A stretch of DNA of 64,000 nucleotides from Steinernema hermaphroditum (GCA_030435675.1 CM059622.1:17422001-17486000), one strand, 5' to 3'; shown: positions 11,952-22,614, counted from the stretch's first letter. The notes: generated from the letters alone by a model not told the origin. Translations and numbers: made by a program.

Positions 11952-12141
11952 ATTTGTGCGTAAATCCTGGCGTCTTATAGCAATTTTACGTATTCGTAAC
12001 AGCCCTTATAGCAATTTTACGTATTTTGCAATGCATCTTCCTTTGTTCGCATTGCTCTCACAATAGAACCAACACACGATGTGTTACATTGTTAAAAAAT
12101 AGTAGGAAAAAGGAGACAGTACAGAAAAAGAACATCCGAGA

Positions 12142-12530
12142 CAGGGCTGTGCAAGATTTGAGTTTTGAGATTTGGGGTTTTGAGGGTATTTTGGGGTTTT
12201 TAGTATTGACTTTTTGGCAAAACCCGACTCAAAACTCGGTCTTGATTCACTGTCCATGCCGGATGCGAGAGGCTCGTTTCTCCGGCATCACTGGTTCCCA
12301 CCAGTCTTCGAAGGTCGGTGACACCGGGAAATATCCAAAAGCTGCTATCTCTAAAGTCAACAGGCGTTCTGGAAGGCTTTGCCGAAGGCATTTTTACTGG
12401 ATTTATGTTATTCCACGTCAAAAATGGCTTCAGTTTTGAGTTTTGGTTTTGAGTTATGAGTTTTGGTTTTCAGGACGTGAAAAAAGTTTTGAGTTTTGAC
12501 ATTCGAGTTTTGAGTTGCGCACAGCCCTGA
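12142..12530. mobile_element. Non-autonomous hAT element (MITE), 389 bp
   Basis: The ends are inverted: CAGGGCTGTGC at 12142 and GCACAGCCCTG ending at 12530. CAGGG ends are typical of hAT elements. Flanking 8-mers, atccgaga (12134-12141) and atccgaaa (12531-12538), match at 7 of 8 positions, as expected for an aged hAT target-site duplication. The subterminal parts are packed with gagttttgag-type repeats. There is no transposase inside. Confidence 0.85.
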
Positions 12531-12625
12531 TCCGAAACCGATGTCATCGTGCGAACTGAAAGTTTGTCGATAGAACCTGGGATCTATTTCGTATGTCTAG
12601 ATAACCTTAGGGGTACCATTCTGAG

Positions 12626-12945
12626 TTTTACACCGTTCGGAAAACGTCGCCTCCAAAGAGAGCACCCGAAGGCGCTCTCCGCAGTCATCAACGGCGCGCA
12701 GCCCTGTGGCCACACGCCGAGCTTCCCGCTCCGGAGGCGACGTTACATCTCGTCATCACGGTTATCTGTGGCTTTCTAAGAAAGCGAGATGGTGAAAACA
12801 CACTACAGAAATGATCCTGTGAAGTATGATTTCGAAGATTCCGTCGCCGTCGATTGACCCCGTTCGCTGACGACGGTCTGCGAGAAGAGGCGTGAGAGGG
12901 CGCAGACGAACAGAGAAAAGAGGGAGTAAGTCGACAGGTTCGACT
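12626..12945 (+). repeat. Duplicated block, copy 2
   Basis: This is the second copy of the sequence at 624-955, in the same orientation, from gttttacaccgttcgg to ggttcgactcc. A substitution turns a codon of the short frame into TGA at about 12865, so that frame is shorter here. Confidence 0.8.
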
Positions 12946-12977
12946 CCAGCCGCAAGCGCCCATTTTTTTCTATTCGA

Positions 12978-13170
12978 TGTATGCTTATCTTTTGGATAAA
13001 AGTTTATTGATTCATCGATTCCATCGAAAGCAACCAGCACTTTATCGTATCATCGTCTCAAGCCAGAGAGCTAGACGGGCACGGCCTAGTAGCTCTCCTA
13101 GTCGACGGCTTCGAACTGCATCCTCGTCGGTGGAGATGATTTTGAAAGTGGGAATCGGCGCAGAGTTCAG
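12978..13170 (-). pseudogene. Truncated copy of the ANKRD33-like 3' end
   Basis: The sequence from ggataaaagtttattgattcatcgattccatcg to gcgcagagttcagg matches 2903-3094, which is the 3' flank and last codons of the ANKRD33-like gene. Small indels and substitutions break the frame. It lies directly after duplicated block copy 2 and 54 bp before the ric-19 stop codon. Confidence 0.75.
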
Positions 13171-13223
13171 GAGAGGAAAACTGTTATTTATTTAATTAAT
13201 ATAATTAATTGACTAGAATGAGC

Positions 13224-15318
13224 TTAGCATCCACTTGTGTCCGTTCGCGTATTGAATTGCTCCAGTTCTGCGAGAAGGTCGTTCCAATTCTAAAACGAAC
13301 TCGTTTAGCTCTAGTTTAGGATCTTTAGGTATTTTGCCTTTTCGGGTCCACTGAAAGGATTCGGGAAAGCTGAATTGGAAGCGGCATCTAAGAGGTTGGA
13401 CGGAAGCACGAATTCGGAGTTGGAAGTGGGTGTTGCTGTTTGCGAAGACTGCGAGTTCAGGCCGGAGAATGGGTTCCAAGTGGCGAGGGAGGACGAGGAC
13501 TGAGGGGCGTCTAGGGAGATAAGGGAGTTGTTGTTTTCTGAAATAACCTCGATATATCCATGCCTCCTATTTTGTTCTCATTGGATATTTTCTAACGGTA
13601 ACCTACGTTTCTGCCTGTTCTCCCATCCCTTCGGAGGGGCGAGTTTTGGAATCTCGGCGTTTTCATCGATCTGAGAGAGCATGGGAAGTGGTCCAATCGT
13701 CTGCTTAGGAGTCGACTGATCATCCGGTTCGTCGAAGTCGACAACTCCCAGTGGACTCTCCACCCGGATCACCTCGTCGGCTTCGATGAGACTTCTTTCC
13801 CCAGGTTCCATCTCATCTCTGAGCGCTTGTGGCGGTGCAGGCTTTCTGTCGGGCGAGTCGAGACCAAACAGAAGACGTTCGAGCGAATCTCGAGAGCTCC
13901 TTCTGTGCGCAGGCGATTTTTGATTATTCTCTTCACTGTTTATATCAATCAAGCTGAATATTTCCAAGGTGTGGGTTAAAGACAAGTTTTGTGTACCTAT
14001 CTTCTTCTTCGTCGACCATCGACTTTTGACTTTTCTTTTTCGGAAACTCTTCCATTTCCAACCCTTTGAATGGATCGACCAAATCCTAAAATTGTTTGAA
14101 AATTGATAACGGTAATGCACCAGAAATTTCCCTACCTTCAAAACCTGGAATTCGTAATTGTCGTAGCCCTTGATATTCTCTCCGACAGTCTCGTAGGCTC
14201 TGTTCGCTTGTGCCAAGAAGTTGACCATGTCTCCCTGGTAGGTTAGTATAAGATTCGAAAATAGATTGCATCTAGAAGCCGCCAACAGGTCGACCTTCTG
14301 CAGGGTGTCCAACTTTAAATTGTCGAGGCGCTCTTTGTTCTTTCTGACAGCCGACTGGGCCATCCGAAATTTTTCCATTTGTTTTTCAGTGTCTGGATCT
14401 AGCTCTTCGCTTGACTTTTTCATCCATAACAGCGAGCCTCGATATTCAGTGCGAGCCTTCTCCGCAGCTTCTACTGTAGCCGCACAGTCGGATATAGCGC
14501 GTTCGTTGAAGACGTCCAGTTCCTGGTAAAATCTGATGAGGGGGTTGCGGATTTTTGATCTGAGGCTATCATAAGGGAGGCTGTAAGCAGCGCTATTACC
14601 TGTGGGCAGCGGAGAAGGTTTGCGCCCTTCCGACGGCACTCATCACTTTGCCCGCATCGGTGTTCTCCGACTTTCCGCTTACTTTCAGAAACATTCCGAA
14701 GTCGTTTTCGAGTCGGCAGACTTCTGGAAGTGGGCTCTTGTTATGCGTTAAGTTTTTCCATAGTTTATGGAAGTAAATAGCCACTTCTAGGGTTGGAGGC
14801 TTAACAACTCATTACAAATTGGGCGGACTAAGTCTCGGGCATTTCTAAGAATTTCTATCGGGTTCTTGTAATAGTTTAAATGTCTATGTCCATGGTACCA
14901 GTATTGATAGAAAAACGATACCTGTAAGATAGTGATGGTAGTCTTCAATGCAGGCCAGCATGCTTTGAGTCGTATCTCGGACAGAATAGAAGAGCGACAG
15001 TTTGGCGTCGAACTCGGCGTCGGAAGCGAGAAGGTGCTCGTCCTCCTTCCTCCCCAACTTCTTCCTGATCAGCTGCTTCGCCGTCCAGTATTGTTGTCGA
15101 AGACGCGCCACCGTCGACTCGTTCATGATTTCGTCGGTGAATCGATCGAAATTGAGCCCGCTGAACGGTAGATTCAGGCTTATTGTCAAAACAATCGATT
15201 CGTTCAGTTGATTTACATAAACAACGTCACTTGAGGGCTCCTAGGGGGCTCACCTGGTGGACAACTCGTAGAAGGAGGTCATGTTCGTGTACATCGCATC
15301 CATCTTTGGCAGATCCAT
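13224..15318 (-). CDS. ric-19: ICA69/RIC-19, arfaptin-homology domain protein
   Basis: Eight exons keep phase throughout: 15318-15254, 15160-14922, 14723-14600, 14565-14136, 14085-13997, 13953-13607, 13537-13338 and 13289-13224, giving 519 aa. The AH (BAR-like) domain spans about aa 22-285, with hallmark segments QQYWTAKQLIRKKLG, KEDEHLLASDAEFDAKL, TEYRGSLLWMK and LQKVDLLAASRCNL that match ICA1/ICA69. The tail includes two NPFSG motifs and ends WNDLLAELEQFN, like the family's C terminus. ICA69 works with RAB-2 and PICK1 in dense-core vesicle formation at the Golgi in neurons and neuroendocrine cells. The last intron (13290-13337) appears to start with GC rather than GT. The start codon is 445 bp from the divergent SNIP1 orthologue. 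Confidence 0.95.
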
Positions 15319-15762
15319 CGTTACCTTTTTGATGCGGCGACAAGCCAGCTATAGCCGCGCGAGGAAACAAAGCGCGTCGCAGGGCCGCTGGGCTCCTCTG
15401 GTCGCGCGCTGCCCTCAAGCGTTCGTTGCCGTTTAGGGGTGCGCGCGATAGCTGCTGACGCTGTGGATCGTGCTGCTTGACAACACCGGGGGATGTCGTG
15501 TGTGTGGGTAATTAATTCCGTAGGTGACGATATGCTTTCGATTGGCGCTTTCAACGCGTGTTTGCGACGCAAAAACGGGGCCTCTGAAAAAAGGTAGAAA
15601 TCGGACTCGCCGACGCTCTAATGACGATGTCCCTGAATGGTGAGGTGACTGATACGGTAGTCAATTTTTGGAGGTGCTGAAGTTGTGATGCTATTGTGCT
15701 GTTTTTGCCCTTACAATGATGCACGCCTTTTTCAGTTATTTATCGTTCGTTTCCAGAGCTAG
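15319..15762. promoter_or_regulatory. Divergent promoter region, ric-19 / SNIP1
   Basis: The 444 bp between the two start codons must hold both promoters. A polypyrimidine-AG acceptor (tcgtttccag, ending 15756) lies 6 nt before the SNIP1 ATG. It could accept a spliced leader or a noncoding first exon. The same acceptor is copied in front of the truncated paralogue near 23990. Confidence 0.5.
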
Positions 15763-18505
15763 ATGGACGTTTCGAAATGCGAGCGAACGGAGGAGCACCG
15801 GGGGAACAGCGATCGCCCTCATGATCGTAGCCGCCGTAATGATCGGAAGAACCGTTACCGTTCCCGGTCCTCCAGCAGTTCGGTGGAAAAGTAAAAACGG
15901 CTCTTGTGTCAGCATTGGTTTTATTGACTTATCAGGAAGCAAAGTAACAGGAAATCATCTTCTCGACATCGAAGCAGATCGCCTCGCCACACCGGAAGAA
16001 GCCGCAACCGTTCTAGATCTGGTGATCGCTACAACAAGCGGGAACGTCGCCAACACTATTCTTCGCGACACAGTCGATCACCGCTCCATGGAACTCTTTC
16101 ACCCGTTGCTGAAGCCAAAAACGTATGTTGCATCATAGAAATAGTCGCCGTTTAGCTGTGCTCCTTACGTTTACGGTTCTTCTGGTGTGGTGATGTATTG
16201 GGTTGGAGCATTGAAAATGGGCCATTTGGTGAAATCATTTCATTTTTTTATATTTACTCCTGGGGCAAAACTGATTGGCGCTATGCTGAGCACACTGAAC
16301 TCTCACCCCACGTTATGATTTCCGACTTGCACATTGCATTCCTCTTCATGTTGGAGGTCTATTCCATCCTGACCGTCATTTTTTGGCACCTGGACATGGC
16401 GGAATGCGAAGTGATGTACGGGGTGCTCTTAGCTCTATCTAACCACCAGCTGTGCTCGTCTACAATTGACGATATCAGCGAAAATCACTCAGAATAAGAC
16501 AAAGTAAAAACACGAAATAAGGTCGAAAATGGAACCAAAATATTTCTCGATACCAAACCCCGCTTTTTATACGAGCGCGGCATCCGTCTTATGCCCGAGA
16601 AGTGGGCTGTAGTTGCTCGTACGAATGATGAATACCTTGACTGAAATGGTTGAAACTATGACAAACAAACAATGATTACAAAAGTGGCCTATTTTTAATG
16701 CTCTAACCCAATATTATATCTATCCTCCCACCAAAACGATGACCTTATAGGGCTCGGCGGATGCTTCAAAATACAAGCAAAGCTTCGAATCAAGCTCTTC
16801 CTGTCACCGCCAGAGAGATAGTCGAGGATCCCACGCGCAGCTCTCTCCTTCTCTTACCAACACTCGTGATGACCGGAAACGGTATCAACGCGATCGTTCA
16901 CCGAGCTTCACAGATGGAGGGTAAGTACAGAGTGTCACTAAACTTCTGTAACGCATCAGAATGAGCATATCTCGTCGTTATAGTAATGTATTCGCGCTAA
17001 AAATTGATGTTTTGGGTTGGCACAGTGATGGGACACTTTTGTAATGATTGTTAATTGTTTATAATTTCAACCATTTTACCCAAGGTATTCACCATTCGTA
17101 TGAGTCATTGCAGACCACTTCTCGGGCAAAAGCTGGGTGCCGCGTTTGCAGAAAATCCGAGGTTTGTAGTTGAAAAATGTCTTCGTTCAATTTTCGACCT
17201 CTTTGTCTTGTTTTGAGTTACGGATGGTTACAGATGACCATAAGATAGAGCTAAGAGAGTGCTAAATAAAAAGCAAAAAGGCGCAAAAAAAACCCAAATC
17301 GTCTCAGGCGCAGTCCCTGAAGTGTGATTTTTTCAAAATTTTGTTCTGTAAAGTAGAAGTGAGCTTCTCGAGCCGCTATAGGCATGCTAGCTGTGAGTGA
17401 TACCTAATGCATATTTCCATTGTCGGTCATGATACTTAAATTAGCTCCTGTTGTGATATGTGCCAAACACAGCGATAGGTGCGTTCGGTAGATTAGACCC
17501 AACAATGTTCGTGAATAAAGGCAGTCGACGTCCATCACACAATTAATACCATAGGCAACCTGAGCAAAACAGTGCATTACGCAATGTTCAGGTACAAGAA
17601 AAATGCCCATTAAAAAAAGAATAGTCTTCCAAGATCAGGAGGAATGGAATGGACAAGCGGCAAATCATAATGAAGGGTGCGCGTTAACTGTAAAAAAGAC
17701 CGCTTTAAGTGAAGAAAAGACTTCGAGACGTTTCTTAAAATTCTTAACAAATGTTTCTCATTTTGATGCGTTACAGAACTTTGGCGTCACCCTATAGGAG
17801 GGATTGACCATATTAAGACGTTTGAAAAATTTTAGAAGGCAGCATGCTCCCAGCAAACAAACCATATCATCCTCCCACAACCTGAACGTTGGCATGCCTA
17901 ACTGGGAAGAACTGCACGAAGATAAACCGAATTTGATTGAACTGAACGCAGAGCAGCCGAATTTGGAGGAAGTGGAGAAGCCGAATTTCCAACCCAGTGG
18001 AAAGCTCGCCGAGGACACCAACATGTTTAAAGGCGTCGTTATCAAGTACAACGAGCCTCCTGAAGCTCGGATTCCGAAAGTACGCTGGCGTCTGTATCCG
18101 TTTAGAGGTGATGACCAACTCGACGTGCTGTACATTCATCGCCAGTCCGCCTACATGATTAGCCGTGAGAAGAAACTTGGTGATATTCTCGTTGAACATC
18201 CCAGCTGCTCGAAGCAACATGCTGTGTTACAATACCGCAGCATTCCGTATGTAAAGTCAGATGGTTCGAAGTCCCGCCGCGTGCTACCGTATATCATCGA
18301 CCTTGGATCGGCAAACGGCACCTTCTTGAATGGAGACAAGATTGAACCCCAACGATACTACGAACTCAAGGAGAACGACATGCTGAAATTCGGATTTAGC
18401 TCAAGAGACTTCTTGGTTATGAAAGAAAAGAGCGAGAAGCAGTTGACTGCCGGCGGTGACACCTCGGACGCATCAAATACTTCTTCTGATGAGCAGAGCG
18501 ATTAA
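15763..18505 (+). CDS. SNIP1 orthologue, RS-rich FHA-domain splicing factor
   Basis: Four exons fit in phase: 15763-15890, 15936-16122, 16751-16920 and 17836-18505, giving 384 aa. Exons 1-3 encode an arginine/serine-rich N terminus with many RSR and SRS repeats. Exon 4 holds a short acidic linker, the conserved KLAEDTNMF...KYNEPPEA lead-in and an FHA domain (about aa 262-362) with the family signature S-x-x-H (CSKQHAVLQYR) and GSANGTFLNG. It ends in a serine/aspartate tail. SNIP1 is part of the activated spliceosome and also affects SMAD and NF-kB signalling and miRNA processing in animals. I recall the C. elegans orthologue as C32E8.5. Introns 2 and 3 contain related transposon sequences in opposite orientations. 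Two further FHA copies lie downstream at 21859-22353 and 23997-24539. Confidence 0.92.
16490..16690 (-). repeat. Mobile-element arm in SNIP1 intron 2
   Basis: Read on the minus strand, this stretch matches 17030-17260 over landmarks such as cacttttgtaat, tttcaaccatttta, caaggtattca and cacttctcgggca. The two arms face each other across SNIP1 exon 3. The same family is seen in weaker form near 19850-20050 and around 52085-52140. Confidence 0.7.
16930..17797. mobile_element. Tc1/mariner-like non-autonomous element in SNIP1 intron 3
   Basis: Inverted ends: gtgtcactaaacttctgtaacgcatca near 16932 is repeated in reverse as tgatgcgttacagaactttggcgtcaccc ending near 17793. TA dinucleotides occur just outside both ends. 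No transposase frame is evident. A truncated relative, ggtggcgtaaaagttctgtaatg, lies at 21484. The element fills most of SNIP1 intron 3. Confidence 0.6.
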
Positions 18506-19140
18506 TTTTAATAAATTCGGTTTTTTTCTCATTTTACGCCGCTGATTGCAAAAATTGTTGTTTTACCACGTCAGTGCAATCAGATTCGCTCTCTCATGGT
18601 TTCGCTTCTCACCGAACACCCGATTTCAATATACATGTTTTCTTTCGTATGATCCAAATAAAATTAATCGTGACTTGTTCAGTGTGCTAAACGCAAAAAC
18701 CCCTGCAGATGTCAAAATACAGAAACATCGTTCACTTTTGCAAAAACTACAAACGTGGAAGTAAAAGAGAAAACCGGGTGGCCAAGAAGCCTTAAATTCG
18801 AAATGGCCGATAAGCAACCCATCGTTATGTATCAAAATGGTGAGCATGAAATCCCCAATGTAACACCACCTCAAGAACAGAAAAAACATGAGGAAATAAA
18901 TATTTCTACTCTCCCATCAATGGATACAGATAATGACGAAGAGGAATTGTTTTTCACCCCTCGAAAACAATCATTGGAAATTCATCTCTCGGTCTATTGC
19001 ACAATCAGGCACACTTCTGGATCTGTTCTCACCAAATGATCAACGACCACTGTTTTACAATGATGGCCATAATCAAAGAATCGAATACATAAACGCGAGC
19101 CAGCCACTAATAAATGGAAAACGCCACATTCAATAAAGAA
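18506..19140 (+). other. SNIP1 3' flank followed by an unassigned AT-rich open frame
   Basis: 18510-18620 is 3' untranslated or flanking sequence shared with both other SNIP1 copies. From 18640 to 19136 there are overlapping open pieces in different frames, with an acidic stretch (DTDNDEEELFF) and no recognisable domain. Codon content and AT-richness resemble the nearby Maverick-type integrase relic, so these may be remains of the same element, but this is not shown. Confidence 0.35.
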
Positions 19141-19176
19141 GCTTGAGCACAATTTTACGCCCTCGTTAAACAATAC

Positions 19177-19390
19177 ACTGCTGGACAAAAGTATAGGCCA
19201 CCCCCCTTATTCGGCAGTTTGGAGGGCTAGCGGCAACTTTTGAAAATAACGACTACCCCACGTGAAAAAGCGTCGCGAAAAACATAGGTTCCATGGGGAA
19301 AGACGAAATCTCTGGAAGAGAAACAAATGTAAAAACGTTCAAATAAATCTGAGACCCATTTTCAGCTGGACAAAAGTATAGGCCACCCTA
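19177..19390. mobile_element. Tc1-like terminal sequence pair
   Basis: The motif gctggacaaaagtataggccacc occurs at about 19180-19202 and again in direct orientation at about 19365-19387. It resembles Tc1/mariner ends, which often carry outer and inner direct repeats that bind transposase. No matching inverted end was found nearby, so it is probably one end of a decayed element. Confidence 0.55.
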
Positions 19391-20339
19391 GACATTTACT
19401 TCGCATTTAATTCGTATTTAATTGGTAACAACTGTTTTTAATTGGTAACACCCTGTTTTCACTGTTATTTGCTGGGACTGTGTTTCACGGCTATTATGCT
19501 GCAATGGGTCGAAGTGCGCGTCTTACATAGGTCGGAAAGGACAAAATTTAAGAGCTCCATTCTGGACACATGTCCAAATGGAAACATGATAGACAGATGG
19601 CCACACCTTCTTTGCTAACAGACTCCAAACCACGCAAAACACCGTTTTCGGCGCCGCAGATTACATAAGAGTAAAAATTATACCATTTCAGTGCTTATAG
19701 GCATCACTCCCACTTCAAAACTTAGAACCCCAACATGACCTGCATTCTTGTTCGGGTCCCAGAACGATCTGGAAGATGGAATTTTCAGCTTATTCCATCA
19801 CTACCACGTTGTAGAGCGTATGCGAAAACCCCTTCCGGTCATCTTCTGCTAATTATCTTCAACATAATCACCTTCAGCTAGAGCAATATTAGCCCACTTT
19901 ACGGTCAGGAGCCGAGAGCCGCGCTCCTAGAAAATCCATAGCTACGGGCCAAGAAATGTTTTGGTCAAATTTTCGACCTCTCTATCTTATTCTATGTGTT
20001 TTCGTCTGATGGACAGATGGCAGTAAGGTTGAGCTAAACGAGTGGAGTCACTATGTGGCCGTAATAGCTGTAGGTGATAACTACCTGCTGCAACTCCCCA
20101 TTTGTAACCAATTGGAAACGTTGGAGTTAACAGAACATGACGATCTGGCCGGTCCATCTTTTTAAAATTCGCTAATGTTATGATATATGGCCAACACAGG
20201 GTTAGGTGCATTCGGTAAACATGTGTTTGATGTACGTGGTTGAAGGCAGTCGCATTTCGCTATGCACATGTAGCACATTTTTGTCATGCACTATGAATGA
20301 GTAAAAAAAATATCTTTAGCACAAGACTGAGAGCTGGCT

Positions 20340-21431
20340 ATGGCGGTTGACGTTTCTTCACGCAAGGTATCTGCTACACCCCTGCAATCGAAACGCTCCA
20401 GTGAAATCCAGCAAGCCTTTGAATCCATTACAAAACTAGAAGGAGGTTGGTCCTTGGATTATAATTTCCGAGCAGGGTACAGAATTTTAAATTACGTCAT
20501 TTCGGACTATTTTGAGCAAAATTTTGTGAAACACTATTCCGTGTTCAACAATTTAAAAAGTTCTCAAGTCAAAAGGTTAAACAGAACAATTAAAGAACCC
20601 TTATATCGTTTCACGAGTTTCACGAGTTTATTTCTCGTATCAAAGGCTTACGCCTTGCGAGACGTCATATATATGCACAAGAAACACATTATCACTCCGT
20701 AGTCGCCGGTCTTCTTCTGACTTCGGCACATCAGAGTAGAGCACGGCGATCCCATTAGTGTGCGCGGGCATCAGAGAGGCGAAAAGCTGATTCCGGAGAC
20801 GGTGGAGCACAGCAAACCCATGTTCAGCTCAGGTGGCGGCGCGGACGTCGGAGTTGAGGAGCTTCTTCGGCGGCTTCCGCGGGCGGCACGAGTGAAGAAC
20901 AGGCATGGAGGCGAAACGCGTTGCCGGAGCATAACAGGCGAACCGGGAACCATCAGGGCAGCTGGCGACGCGGACTTCGGAATTGTGGCGCTTTATATCG
21001 TTACACGACGTCAAAATCCACAAACAGATGAATTTATATGTTAGACGATGTTCCTTATAATATCAATCATACGCCTAGTAGAATAGCAAGCCTCATTCTT
21101 GCCAATGTGAATTTTGAAAATGCACATCATCTATTAGGAAAACCACAAAGCATGCAAAGTAAAACCAAGTTCAAATTGAACATTGGAGACTGTTCGTATC
21201 GCAGAATGCAAGACGCTGTTCAGCAAAGGATGCATTGAGATATTCTTTATCAAAGGCCGACTGTCAAAAACACCGCCTGTTTATCGGGACACCGATTATT
21301 CAAAAGAGGAAACCATTAAAATTGTCTATTACGAAATGGAACTCATTAAATTGGGTACAGATAACAAAGCATACCGAATTGAAAAAGAGCTAAAACCAAA
21401 ACAGTTCGAGGTCATAAAGAGTATTCTGTGA
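20340..21431 (+). pseudogene. Broken Maverick/Polinton-type integrase
   Basis: Three pieces in different frames match a retroviral-like integrase of Maverick/Polinton type in order. The first, at 20340-20640, carries a core segment with the DVSSRKVSATPLQSKR-type strand and a LKSSQVKRLNRTIKEPLYRF-type helix. The second, at about 21045-21180, covers the end of the core. The third, at 21180-21431, covers the C-terminal chromo-like region (KTPPVYR, YYEMELIKL). The order and spacing are right, but stop codons and frame changes separate them. A GC-rich stretch at about 20705-21020 unlike its surroundings interrupts the gene. Mavericks are large virus-like DNA transposons known from several nematodes. 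I see no capsid, polymerase or protease gene that I can name here, so this is a fragment. Confidence 0.7.
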
Positions 21432-21477
21432 AATTGTTGGGATACACAGACGTCCACAATGCTTGGTTAGATATAGG

Positions 21478-21660
21478 TACAAAAGGTGGCGTAAAAGTTC
21501 TGTAATGCCTCAAAGTGAGCGTATTTCGCCGAAAATTCAATATATTCGCGCGAAAATTTGTATACCTGTAAACTAAAACCTGCAGAATAAGAATTCACAA
21601 TCATTGTTCGAAATCTCAGCGGAAATAAAGGCTTTGAAACGTTTCTTACAATTTTTCGTC
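21478..21660. mobile_element. Truncated relative of the SNIP1 intron-3 element
   Basis: ggtggcgtaaaagttctgtaatgcctcaaagtgagcg and the following attcgcgcgaaaatttg match the left end of the 16930 element. A tttgaaacgtttcttacaatttt stretch matches part of its right side. The internal portion is missing. Confidence 0.5.
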
Positions 21661-21744
21661 GTGGCCACGAGCAAGAAAATTTCTTCCTAATTATGAAGGA
21701 GACAAAAATATTTTGCCTAATAATTTGCACGCTTTTGGAGAAAC

Positions 21745-22353
21745 GAGTTGAGCAGCGAAGCCGTGAGAGAGCGATTTTTGATTGCACCGACACCGTAAAA
21801 CAACAATTTTTGCAAGCGACACATGTTTCCACTCAAATAACCGAATTTATCACTGAAATTAATCGCTCTCGTCATCAGCAGAAGTATTTGCATCCCAGTA
21901 TCCAACGCCGGCAGTCAACTGCTTCTCGCTCTTTTCTTTCATAACCAAGAAGTCTCTTGAGCTGAATCCAAATTTCAGCATGTCGTTCTCCTTGAGTTCG
22001 TTGTATCGTCGGGGTTCAACCTTGTCTCCATTCAAGAAGGTGTCGTTTGCCGATCCAAGGTCGATGATATACGGTAGCACGCGGCGGGACTTCGAACCAT
22101 CTGGCTTCATATACGGAATGCTGCGGTATTGTAACACGGCATGTTGTTTCGAGCAGCTGGGATGTTCAACGAGAATATCACCAAGTTTCTTCTCACGGCT
22201 AATCATGTAGGCGGACTGGCGATGAATGTACAGCACGTCGAGTTGGTCATCACCTCGAAACGGGTACAGACGCCAGCGTACTTTCGGAATCCATGCTTCA
22301 GGAGGCTCGTTGTACTTGATAACGACGCCTTTAAACATGTTGGTGTCCTCGGC
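21745..22353 (-). pseudogene. SNIP1 FHA-domain copy 2, lacks 5' end
   Basis: Minus strand 22353-21859 is open and closely matches SNIP1 exon 4 from the AEDTNMF segment to the stop codon. The match breaks off abruptly at 22353, inside the KLAED lead-in, and no start, promoter or acceptor follows that would replace the missing part. The FHA turn reads GSANDTFLNG, with aspartate in place of the usual glycine, and the C-terminal tail is shortened. 3' flanking homology continues to about 21745. There are no internal stop codons, so the copy is young or has been kept open. I favour a pseudogene because it lacks a 5' end. Confidence 0.75.
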
Positions 22354-22516
22354 ATAGTTCTAAGCCGGAGCCTAAGCCAAGGTTAGGCCACGCCAACCCT
22401 AAATTTTTAGACGGATCTCTAGATATCTAAGGCAGCAAGCGAACCGAACTTACAGGGAGCATACACATTCTGGGAATGTCCTAAACCTAGGCTTATGTTC
22501 AGGCTTAGGTGCATGC

Positions 22517-22614
22517 TAGGGATGCACCGGAACGAAAAAAAAACCGGCACCGGAACCGGAACCGGAATTCCGGCGCAAAAAAAAGCCGGAAAACCGGAAC
22601 CGGGTGCATCCCTA
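22517..22614. mobile_element. 98-bp hAT-type MITE
   Basis: The ends tagggatgcaccgg and ccgggtgcatcccta are inverted. Flanking 8-mers, gtgcatgc (22509-22516) and gttcatgc (22615-22622), match at 7 of 8 positions. The interior is built of ccggaa and ttccgg palindromes with A tracts. Confidence 0.8.

Noticed and set aside
16198..16497. 99-aa open frame in SNIP1 intron 2
   Set aside because: It lies over the inverted repeat family and no exon signals bracket it; the RS-domain exons join cleanly without it.
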